A stretch of DNA of 64,000 bases from Dioscorea cayenensis subsp. rotundata (Eukaryota; Streptophyta; Magnoliopsida; Dioscoreales; Dioscoreaceae). The DNA lies in the NCBI RefSeq assembly GCF_009730915.1, contig NC_052484.1, positions 2,049,326 through 2,113,325 on the forward strand, written 5' to 3'. Position 1 is the first letter of the stretch, and each line of letters begins with the position of its first letter. Of this stretch, positions 1 through 12,100 are shown piece by piece. The notes beneath the pieces are model-generated. The model was not told the DNA's origin. It ran no database searches and saw nothing but the letters and a program-made list of their open reading frames with translations. The position numbers and the translations under genes were made by a program.

Positions 1-124
1 GATTGGTTGCCTGCACCTTAGCTAGGGTTTTGGGGCCTTCTCGTTGTGATCTATATTAGGGTTTTTGCTCCAAAATCATAGATCAAAGAGGTTCAATTTT
101 GAGTTTTTATCCTCTGGAACGAAA
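1..124 (+). promoter_or_regulatory. 5' leader of the SMYD4-like gene
   Basis: This stretch has no upstream ORF matching a family. It contains GCTAGGGTTTT and TTAGGGTTTTTG, which are telo-box-like AAACCCTA motifs on the other strand. Such motifs are common near plant transcription starts. No TATA box is visible in the part included, so the promoter itself probably lies outside the window. Confidence 0.4.
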
Positions 125-3100
125 ATGGAGAAGCTGAAATTGATGATTCCTGACGATCTCAAGAGAATGATAAGCGAAAGCACACCAGAGAATCTCACCT
201 CCATTTGCTCTTCGCTTCTCGATTTCTTCCTATCTTTACCTGAATTTCAGAGAGTAATCATTTTGTGTTTTTCGATTTTGATTCTTTTTTTGGGAAAAAT
301 TCCACCTTTTTTATTGATTCATGATGAATTCTAGGTCGTTGAGGAGCTCACGGATACAGAGTTGGGACTGTGCCGGAAGAGCAAGGAATCAACTTTGGAT
401 TTTAAGCGCAAAGGAAATGAATGCTTCTCAAAAAGGGATTACGTGAAAGCTATCAACTTTTATTCTCAAGTGGGGAATTTTCGCTTGTTTCTTTAGATTT
501 GTACAAATTTCTCGTTGATCATGCTGATCTTTTGCTTTGTGTGAGTAATTTTCTTGTCATTTCTAAGTGTTTTGTGTTGTTTACTGATTGAGCAGGCATT
601 GCGTTATGCTCCAATGGATGCAGAGGACATGGGAAAGAACTTGGTTGCAGTGCTTTATGTAAACCGAGCTTCTTCAATGCATGTGAGCATTTCTCTTTTT
701 CCTCAAATGTGAATATTTTGTAATCTTGAGTAATTCTGTTTAATTTTTACTTTTATTTGTTTTCATAGCTTAACAAATAGCTTAGGTTTCTAAGAAACTG
801 GTTAAATTTTTCATGTTTTTGGTGTTGGGCAGCAGTAATCAAAAGTCTGAGATAATTTGAAAATGCCTTATTAACTTCTCATTTAATAAGATTTGTATGA
901 TGACAGAAACGTGAAATTTTATTTTGAACTTTGGATTTATAAAAGAAATGAATTATATTAATTTTCTGCAATTGATATTACCATTATCATAAGAAGTTCT
1001 TTGTGTATTATTTTCCTGACTTTATTTTCAGACTTCTGGAAATCTATTCTTGCTTACTAATTATCATTGCCAAGTTTATTAGGAAAAAGAAATGTCATAT
1101 ATTTTAACACATGCAGACTCATGGTGATTTAATTCATTGATACTAGAGATTTCATGCCGTTAATTCTCCTTTTCTGTCCCAATTTTTCTCTTTTGTGATC
1201 TGTCATAAAATTTGGTTTTCTAGGTCAATAATTTATTGAGGTAAGATTATTGGTATCTATAAATTTGTGCATAGAAGTGTTTCACATTTTCTTCAGTATC
1301 TCATGTTTTCTTGTTTCACTTGGGGTATAAATCTGAATAGATGCACTTGCTTTATGTTGATTAAACTTATCAAGCACTTATTTACTCGTTCTCCCAGAAT
1401 GCAGGCCTTTTGGAGGAGTCTTTGAGAGATTGTGATAGAGCAATTGCTATTATGCCTTCTTATGTGAAGGTAAATTTTACTACTATAATCTTAATTTTGA
1501 TATGGATATTGCCGGCTCATGACCAGGCAATTACCTCAGCGCATGTCTTTTATTGTATCAAATAATAATAGTGTTGAAAAGAAAATACAATTTAACATTC
1601 GATGTTGATGGATATATAGCTTCATAGATGTGTAACTAATTTAATATTATGCTCTACATAAGGTAGGTGACTTCCTTTTATAAATGTTGAAAGACCTCAT
1701 GGGTGTATTGTGATGGAGACAATTTTAGGTCTTATCCATAACTTCAGCATTGAATGGTTGTACTCATGTGTTTTTAGCTCTAAAACACTATGTTTGGCAA
1801 ATTGCACTATTTGGCTTCACCACTTTTAGATAATTGCAAACTGCTTGTTATAGTTATTACTAGTTAGCATCTGGTTTGAAAAGCCTAAGTTTTTGCTTTC
1901 TGCAGAAAGAGAGAGCTTTCACAATACCAGAGTTTAGTCCCATTGTCAATGTTATTTATATGTTTCAACTTTTGGGTCATCACCGGATTGATTAATTAAA
2001 GAGTGATATAATGCAATTAGCGGTCTCTGAATGTGGGCTGAGATGTCATCAGTTCTGACTACTTTTCTATTTTTTATAGGTTATACTCTTTGTTCTATTG
2101 TCTCTCCATGAATCTCCCATTTATTGATTGGGCATTCAACTTTTTTATAAGTTTGTATTTGTTAATCCTTCTATGTAGGCATGGTTCAGAAGAGGAAAGG
2201 CTAGTGCCTTATTGAAAAACTATGAAGGTGCAATTCGTGATTTTGAAGTTGCCTTGCATATGGAGAATTCTACATCCGGAAAGGGCCAAATAAAGGAAGA
2301 ACTTGAGATGATATTAAGTTATTCTAATAAGACACATGGGATAGACAACCCATGTAATGTTCCTAAATGGAAAGAAATGGACTCTTCAGGTATGTGTAAT
2401 TGTTGCTAAAACATTTAGTTTGATTAACTTTTCAAGATTCTTAAATGTCGGTTGGTTGTTTTCTTGCTAATTTCTTTCCGTACTCATAGTAAGTTTGAAT
2501 TTGAAACAAGCAACTTTAACTTTAGCGAATTATGCATGTATCTGTATGGCTGTAAACATCACTAATCAACTCCTTGTATGGCAGCTGAGCGATCGCCAGC
2601 AGCACTACTATGTGTATCGACCCCATCCAAGGGCAGAGGTATGACCTCTGTCAATGACATTCCTCCAGGTTCACTAGTTCACAGTGAAGAACCTTTGGCT
2701 GCGGTATGAGATAACTCCTTAAAGCAGCTTCAGGTCTACTTAATTGTTGCTAAATCTGCTCACTATTTATTATGTATCATTTATGTTGCTTGATACAAAC
2801 CATTTGATAATGTATATCCATTAAGTTCAGATGTAGCTTATTCTTTTCAAGTACTTAAAATCTCAACACTGGTTACCATATTTTTTGCTGAAACTGTTAT
2901 ATGCTTCTTACTCTTGACAGTGATCTGCAGATTGTGAATAAATATTCCCGGGAAACTCATTGCCATTTTTGCTTCATTGAAGTTCCCACAGATGTTGTAT
3001 ACTGCCCATCATGTACCATACCTGTTTATTGCTCCGAACTTTGCCAAGAACAAGCAAGAGGAATATTTATTAAAAAGAAGCAAGGAGATTCTATTGCATG

Positions 3101-6100
3101 GAATTTACCAGTAGATCTTGCGAAACATGTTACGGACACCATCTCAATGGGTAATGTTAAATCTCCTTTGCAAGATGGAAACTATGAGCCTTTCCCTGAA
3201 CATAAACATGAATGTGGAGGTTCACCCTGGTCTGTTGTTTTGCCACTCGATGTGGTTTTGGCCGGTCGAGTTCTGGCAAAGCTAATAGATAAAAGAAGGC
3301 TTTCTGGGGAGACATGTAAACCAGTTCAAAATTTGGTAGCCTTATTTATTTAGTTAAGATTTTTCAAATCTTTTATGTTTCTTAGCATCACATTAATATA
3401 TATATATTTGATATTCTTGTCATGGTTTGTTGTAGGTTCTAGCACACAATTATCTCCAAATTCCACTTAAAAGCAAATTGGAGATGCATATCTATGGTGT
3501 TGTTCTTTCCTGCTGTCTCAAGCATCATTATGGTTCTGATTATCCATTCACAGGGTCTTCTGTGTCACAGGTACTTTGAAACCTATGCCTTTTCTTGCCA
3601 GCTCCGCGGAGATTCTTGTGATTTTAAACTAATTTTAATTTTGATTTTCCAGAAATTAATTGTTAAACTCACTTGATTCAAGTTAAGCTTACAAGATAAT
3701 TAAGTAGTTATTAGTCAAGCCAGAACTCATACATATGTGAGACTTGTATGTGATTTGCAAACTCTCTTAGTCAAGACAGGATTTAATGTTTGAGCATTTT
3801 ATGTTTTGTGTAATAAACCAAGTGCTCTGTAAATTTTACATCCCTTTTTTTGTGTAATAATCCAAGTGCTCTGTAAACCAAGTGATGAAGTAATTTCAAT
3901 CTGAATCCTTATTTTTTTCTGCAGTTGGTTCTACTGTTAGCTAAAATTAAGGTTAACTCCATGGCTGTTGTCCACATGAAATCTTTAGATGGATATCGGG
4001 GATTCAAGAAGTCAATATCTCACTCTCACTCTCGAAATGCTTTTACTTGCAGTTTTGAACAGGTAATTTCCTTTGTCATTTCCAGAAATTAATTTGTACC
4101 AGTGGCAATGATTGATCGCCCGCAAGTGTACAGGGTCGCCAAGTAATACCTTGAGCGAGGGTCCAAGGATCGTATTCCACGGGGCTAAAGAGCTCCTATT
4201 ACTCATCCATCACCTATTATCTAACCTTACAACTTGAGCATGGTATACTACTCTAATACATGCAAGAATGTAAATAGAGGACAAGTATAACAATTCCAAG
4301 GCAAGCAAGGAGATCACAAAAACAATGATAATAAAAATAGGCCTAAGGACGAGGATCCCCATGAGGGGTCATCATGATGTTTGGATGCATAAGAATAAAA
4401 TAGCAAAGGTGATTTAGACCGACGGACCTCAACAATGGTTCAACCCAATTTCTCGGCGGTTAAACCCTAATCCCGTAGAAATGATGACAAGGATCTCTCC
4501 TTAATCATATCCCTACGATTGCATTAAGTGAATGGAAATCACGCAACAAGGATACACTTAACCTAAGTTTATCCTCATGGTTCGGAGGGGCTACCTACAT
4601 CCAATTTCTCAGTATGTTGGTCAAAGATTACCTCTTTTAGCTCATTAACGATCTAGTACATGCGAGTAGGTCACGTCTACGTGTACAACTCAAATAAGAA
4701 CTAAGGATTTCTCCACATATTAGTTCTAGGCATGAAACACAATGAGTCAAACCATAAATCACACTAATGCAATCCAAATATAAGTGTAGCATCCAAAATA
4801 CATGATGAACCCCCAAAGTTCACCTACATCCGGTGGTCTTGGGGGTCTTGTATGCCATCATACAAATAAGTATCTCAAACACAACAAAAATAAGAAGTAA
4901 ATGCATAAATGACACTCCCTAGTCCGAATGATGATGAGGATGAAGAATACCGGCCGAATGACGATTCCTCTAACCCAAGGAAGGCCGAATGCTCCTCTTC
5001 CTTTGATGATGAAGCTCTCCTCTGAAGTTCTAGCTTTTGATCTCTGCAAGCCTCAAGCTAAAACACTCCCAAGAATGATGTCTTCGTTCTCCTTTTCTCT
5101 TCCAAGTAATGGCTGCCAAGAGTCCTCCCCCAAAAAGTCCCCCAAATGGCCTTCAAGATACCCTCATATACCCCCCAACATCTCTCATAAATTGGCCTCT
5201 ACATCGGTGGTATACCGGCTCAATGAGGATCTCATTAAGGTGGTATACCGGCTTAATAAGGAGCTCATTGAGGCCGTTTGGGGTAGGCAAAGTACACAAA
5301 AAGCTCTCAGAATAGTCTCTATATCATTGAGCCAGTATGCCTTCAAGCAAATCATCTTCTTCAATATCTACAGTAATCATCCCGGGCAGCATTAAGGCCG
5401 TTATGCCATGGTTCAATTTCTGACTTGAAAACTCTCTATGTGCTACAGTGTTAGCTGCAGTGATTTTACTGCAGTGAATATGCTACAGTACCACTGCCTA
5501 ATTTTTCTCTTTTTCGCCCAAATTGTATCTTCGTGTTCTCCATGGCGTTTCTGTGTCCTGCAAAGAAAATAACATACGATTAAGCACAAAACGGGTATCA
5601 ATCCTTATACACAATTTATGCTAAATACATCAAATATATACACTAAAATACGTACATTTAGACACTTATCAAATATCCCCACACCTAAGCGTTTGCTTGT
5701 CCTGAAGCAAACAAATCATGAAGAACAAGGGAAATGATAAGTGGCTAAATGTATTACCTCCGACTCAAATAAATACAAGACTCTACAAGCATTAGAAAAT
5801 GATATATAAATAATGAGTTACAAAACATTAAGCACAACAAAAAGATCCTGTCTCACTTCTTATATATCTCTGTCATGTGTGTGAATCTTGTATTTCATCT
5901 ACTCTGACCTGGTCTAGCCTACTGACTTCAATCAATACAACTCTAGATGCTAATCACTCCACATGCAAAGAGTACTAAGTCTTAAAATGCTAAGTGCTAC
6001 TTCAATGAACAAGTAAGATCCTTCTAAGTCCTGAACTTGAACTAACTCCCTTTTCTAATCAAACCCTCTAGTAGGTAGCCAAAAAAAAAAATCACTAGGA

Positions 6101-9100
6101 TTTTTATTTTCATTTCATTTAATTTTTTTTTCTTTTTTTTTTTCGAGTCCGACATATACTCATTTTTCTCTTTTTCATTTTTTTCACATTTTCTTTTTCA
6201 CATTCACCCTAGATCATGTCTTCAAACTACTCTACATGCCACAACACTAGAGCTAGCTCAACATGACTTAGAAGTTCTTAAGAACACATTGAAAGAAGTT
6301 AGAATTGTAAAACCAAGTACTCAAAGTTGTGTGTTAAGCATACAAGAGAGTTAGAGTAGCCTAGTTGGCTATTCCCGGGGCATCAACACAAGACAATAAT
6401 AGAGGTGAAACAAGATTCAATAGAGCACACTAACAAATATGTAACTCAAATCAATCATTAATCCATCCTAGAATAGTCTTACAATAATGAAAATCCATCA
6501 TGGGTAAACTAGCATGCAAATAATACCCTAAATCAAAAGATGCATTTATCCCCACACCTATTGTTGTACATTGTTCCAAATGTACACTAGTCATGAAAAA
6601 CGTAATAATATATGCAATGAAAACAATAGAGGAGGATGGAACGAACTTCCCCGGTTAAATCTTGTGCACACGGCGAGATGTGACCCGAACAAAAGGTGTT
6701 GCAAGTTTTTCATGTCGGGTCCGGCTTCCATGGAATGTGGAGAGGCTCACCAAGCTCCCTTAATGCTCTGCAAGGCATAAAGGGGCATCATCATACCAAA
6801 CAAAAATTAAGATGACAAAAATAAGTACTAGGGAGTAGTCAAAACACACAAATACTAGATAAAGAGTAGTAAAATTCTACACAAGGTTGGTAGGGCATCC
6901 CCTCCCCAACTTATTCAAACAAAACAAACACGTGCATCAAAAGTAAAGTCGAAATAAGCAAACTGCAGAAATAAAAACAAGTGTCCATGCTCAGAAATGA
7001 AATATATCATCAAATGGCGCTGTAGGTGGCGGGGTAATGGAGGATGAAGCAGTAGTAGCCTGTGAGGATGATCCACAGGAAGAGATGATAAACTGCTGGA
7101 AATGCTCTGTGAACTGGCACTGACCCTCTAAAATCTAGTAAATCTGTCCTCGCATCTCGCGCTACTCATGACGAATAGCCTGAATGTCATCCTCCATAGT
7201 CTTGAATCTAGAGTCGAAGTTTGATGGGAATGAAGTGCCACGAGGGTCCTGAGTGAGTGCTCCATCGGATTCGGACTCTGACTCACCATGGTCATGCTGA
7301 CTGGATTCTCTCGTAATCAAGTGTGAAGCAAGTCTGCATGTGCCACTCTTCTTCTGTAACAAACCAATTGCTTGCGGGACAGGTGCTCCAAGAGGTGCCA
7401 CCTCCCCGACCATAGTCATGCCTCGAGTACGGTCCAACAAATTCATGCCTCGAATCAATCTTGTGATGTAGGGCCCTGCAAAGATAGCTTCCAGACGAAC
7501 AAACTGAGCCTGATGAATGAACGCTTCAGTAACCAGATGCTCAAGATGGATAGGATACTCCTCCAGGATGCCATACATGGTGAACAAGTCGGATTGTGTA
7601 ACTACACCTGTGCTATCTTTCCAACCTCCAATAGAGCGGATAATGAGAGCATGAATATATCTATGGAGGGGGTTCACTAAACGAGTAGCCTTCGCGTATT
7701 GGTGGTGTCACTAGGTGCTAAAGAATTCCAATATTTGCTTGCACTCATGCCAAATGGGTAATCAATGCGGGGCCGATTAAGCAACGATGCGCTAATGAAT
7801 TCATCATCATAAATTACCATGTATTTTGCAAACTCTATGTGGTTCATTTCATAAATCTTCCCAAAGGCTTGAAACTTAATGGAACCCGGTTGTCGAATGA
7901 GAATACTCCTCTCATCTTGCTTCGTATCAAATGTGTTCAACACCTCCAATGTAATTTGCCGAAAAGTAGGTTCATTAATGGAAAATAGTTTCGTCCAACC
8001 ATTACAAGAAAATAAATCTTTCACTTGTTCATCCCACCCAAGTTCTCCAACAACACTCCAATCAACATGCCGAAAAGTAGTAAATGGTTTAGTCTTTAAA
8101 CTTTCATCACAGGTCTTATGAAGAGAACAAGAGAAGCGAGGTTCACCGGGGGTGTGAGACTCGTTTCGCGGCCGTTTAGAAGCAAGTTTCTTGACGTGTG
8201 GCATCCCTACATCAATAATAATCCAAATAAGAATGAAAGGAATCTAAGAGAATGCATAATGTGGCATGAAAATGGATAAAACATGAAGAAACTGAAGTGA
8301 ATAGGATCCATACGGGCATATGGAGCCCGTATGGATACTATTCAATTTGCAAAAGTTTCCCCTCATCATGAATTTGAAAAAAAAATTGTACATAAATTCG
8401 AGATAATTCAAAGACATGATATTCATACCACACAATACAAGCTAAAAGTTTGAAACAATCCACACAAAAGCTCAAGAAAGCAAGAAGACAAGAAAAGAAA
8501 ATTTTCATCACAACAAGCTTCTTACCAACAAAAATTTGAACACACTTGAGTGGAGTTTGAAGACAAACACTAGATCTACTTCCCAAGTAGATGTGGAGAT
8601 GATTTAGAACAATACTTAGTGAGATCCGGCCATGGAATGATAGATCATGGAGGCTAGGGCTCGGTTGGAGAAGAAGAGAATGAAGAGAGAAAAATTGGTG
8701 AAGTTTTGATGAGAAATATGGATCTATACGGCTTTAATGAGCTGCTCATTGAGGTCGTGCTTTGACGAACCTCGCTTCTCTTGTTCTCTTCATAAGACCC
8801 GTTATGAAAGTTTAAAGACTAAACCATTTACTACTTTTCGACATGTTGATTGGAGTGTTCTTGGAGAACTTGGGTGGGATAAACAAGTGAAAGATTTATT
8901 TTCTTGTAATGGTTGGACAAAACTATTTTCCATTAATGAACCTACTTTTCGCCAAATTACATTGGAGGTGTTGAGCACATTTGAGGCGAAGCAAGATGAG
9001 AGGAGTATTCTCATTCGATGACCGGGTTCCATTAAACTTCAAGCCTTTGGGAAGATTTATGAAATGAACCACATGGAGTTTGCAAAATACATGGGAATTT

Positions 9101-12100
9101 ATGATGATGAATTCATTAGCGCATCGTTGCTTAATCGGCCCCGCATTGATTACCCATTTGGCATGAATGCAAGCAAATATTGGAATTCTTTAGCACCTAG
9201 TGACACCACCAATACGCGGAAGACTACTCGTTTGGTGAACCCCCTCCATAGATATATTCATGCTCTCGTTACCCGCTCTATTAGAGATCGGAAAGATAGC
9301 ACGGGTGTAGTTACACAATCCGACTTGTTCACCATGTACGGCATGCTGGAGGAGTATTCTATCCATCTTGGTCATTTGGTTGCTGAAGCGTTCATTCATC
9401 AGGCTCAGTTTGTTCGTCTGGGAGCTATCTTTGCAGGGCCCTACATCACAAGATTGATTCGAGAAATGAATTTGTTGGACCGTACTCGAGGCATGACTAT
9501 GGTCGAGAAGGTGGCACCTGTCCTGCGAGCAATTGGTTTGTTACAGAAGAAGAGTGGCACATGCAGACTTGCTTCACACTTGACCATGGGAGAATCCTGT
9601 CAACATGACCATGGTGAGTCCGAATCCGATGGAGCACCCACTCAGGACTCTCGTGGCACTTCATTCCCATCAAACTTCGACTCTAGATTCAAGACTATGG
9701 AGGATGACATTCGGCTATTCGTCATGAGCAGTGCGAGATGCGAGTACAGATTTATCAGATTTTAGAGGGTCAGCGCCAGTTCACAGAGCATTTCCAGCAG
9801 TTTATCATCTCCTCCCGTGGATCATCCTCACAGGCTACTACTGTTTCATCCTCCATTCCCCCGCCACCTACAGCGGCATTTGATGATATATTTCATTTCT
9901 GAGCATGGACACTTGTTTTTATTTCTGCAGTTTGCTTATTTCGACTTTACTTTTGATGCACGTGTGTTTGTTTGATTTGAATAAGTTGGGGAGGGGATGC
10001 CCTACCAACCTTGTGTAGAACTTTACTACTATTTATCTAGTATTTGTGTTTTGACTACTTCCTAGTACTTATTTTTGTCATCTTAATTTTTGTTTGGTAT
10101 GATGATGCCCCTTTATGCCTTGCAGGGCATTAAGGGAGCTTGGTGAGCCTCTCCACATTCCATGGAAGCCGGACCCAACATGAAAAGCTTGCAACACCTT
10201 TTGTTCGTGTCACATCTCGCCGTGTGCAGAAGATTTAACCGGGGAAGTTCGTTCAATCCTCCTCCATTGTTTTCATTGCATATATTATTATGTTTTTCAT
10301 GACTAGTGTACATTTGGAACAATGTACAACACTAGGTGTGGGGATGAATGCATCTTTTGATTTAGGGTATTATTTGCATGCTAGTTTACACATGATGGCT
10401 TTTCATTATTGTAAGACTCTTCTAGGATGAATTAATGATTGATTTGAGTTACATATTTGTTACTGTGCTCTATTGAATCTTGTTTCACCTCTAGTATTGT
10501 CTTGTGCACTGAATCTTGTGTTGATGCCCTGGGAATAGCCAACTAGACTACTCCAACTCTCTTGTATGCTTAACACACAACTTTGAGTACTGGTTTTACA
10601 ATTCTAAGTTCTTTCTTTCAATGTGCTCTTAAGAACTTCTAAGTCATGTTGAGCTAGCCCTAGTGTTGTGGCATGTAGAGTAGTCTGAAGACATGATATA
10701 GGGTAAATGTGAAAAAAAAAATGAAAAGAGAAAAAGAAAAATGAGTGTATGTCAATATTCCTCTTCTAATGAAGCATGAATGCGTCTATGTAGACTGTAT
10801 TCGAGTAGTTGGGTGGCTCTTGTGCCTAACCGAGCATGTGCACCTTACGAAAGATTGTGCGGTCTATGTTAGTCGAACTCGAAAAAAAAAAAGAAAAATA
10901 AATAAAATAAAATGAAAATAAAAACCCTAGTGATATTTTTTGGCTACCTACTAGAGGCTTTGAGAAGAAAAGGGAGTTAGTTCAAGTTCAGGATTTAAAA
11001 GGATCTTACTTGTTCATTGAAGTAGCACTTAGCATTTTAAGACTTAGTACTCTTTGCATGTGGAGTGATTAGCATATAGAGCTGTACTGATTGAAGTCAG
11101 TAGGCTAGACCAGGTCAGGGTAGATGAAATACAAGATTCACACACATGGCACAGACATATAAGAGATGAGACAGGATCTTTTTGTTGTGCTTAATGTTTT
11201 GTAACTAATTACCTATATATTATTTTCCAATGCTTGTAGAGTCTTGTATTTATTTGAGCCGGAGGTAATACATTTAGCCACTTATCATTTCCCTTGTTTT
11301 TCATGATTTGTTTGCTTGAGGACAAGCAAAAGCTTAGGTTTGGGGATATTTGATAAGTGTCTAAATGTATGTATTTTAGTGTATATATTTGATGTATTTA
11401 GCATGTATTTCTATAAGTGTCTAAATGTGCATGTATTTATACCCTTTGAAAAATACTGAAACTGCAATCTATTCCCAGAATTATTAGATTTGCGCATGTA
11501 TACCCATTTGGTCCATGCCAAAATTAATTTTGTTTGTAAAATAACATTTTTGCCCTTTCTTACTTTCATCTCTTTCCCTTACCATCATCTTCAACTTCTC
11601 TTCCTCTTCTATAATCCTCCATTTTGTCTTCCAAAGGAACAAATGATTGAGAGAATATAAGAGAGTGGAGAAAGGGGTCATACTAAAAATTATTTTGAAT
11701 TTCAACCTCAGGAGTATACGAGCAAGTTTTGTTGTTTTCTGTTGATATACTTGCAATTATGATTTTCTTGGGAGAATATGTGCAATGTTGTGTATTTCTT
11801 TTTTAGTATTTATTATAACCAAATTCTTTTATTTGCATTTTAGATCAGAGTCGGCCAAGCTCTGTATTTAAACGGTAGTTTCTTTAATCACTCGTGCCAG
11901 CCAAACGTGCATTCTTATTTCCTGTCTCGTAGGCTTTATCTACGCACAACAGAGTACGTGCACGGAGGTTATCCCCTCGAGATTTCTTACGGCCCTCAGG
12001 TAATATTTGATCTTTCTATTTGATAAACTAATTATTACATAAAATAATCATATCGACATTTCCCTCTCTTTTTCTCAAAACAATGCTTCCGTAGGTCGGA

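Larger units (their letters stand above)
4109..11402. mobile_element. Ty3/gypsy ATHILA-type remnant arranged as an inverted repeat, inside intron 9 of the SMYD4-like gene
   Basis: The element holds two copies of the 3' part of one LTR-retrotransposon family, head to head. The left copy lies on the minus strand: ORF1-like gene 8204-7162, 3' region, polypurine tract near 5672-5690, complete LTR 5671-4109. The right copy lies on the plus strand: ORF1-like gene from 8767, the same 3' region, polypurine tract near 11332-11349, and only about 53 bases of LTR before homology stops near 11402. Neither copy has gag, protease, reverse transcriptase or integrase. It sits wholly within an intron, so the host gene can splice over it. 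The outer left LTR edge follows GGCAA; no matching duplication is visible on the right, as expected for a truncated end. Confidence 0.8.

Noticed and set aside
4928..5395. 155-aa plus-strand ORF
   Set aside because: It lies antisense within the LTR and has no family resemblance; a chance ORF.
6571..6780. Paired small ORFs at 6571-6780 (+) and 10113-10322 (-)
   Set aside because: They are antisense to the ATHILA 3' region and appear twice only because the arms are inverted copies.
7372..8121. Plus-strand ORFs across the left ORF1-like gene
   Set aside because: They are the opposite strand of the recognised coding sequence.
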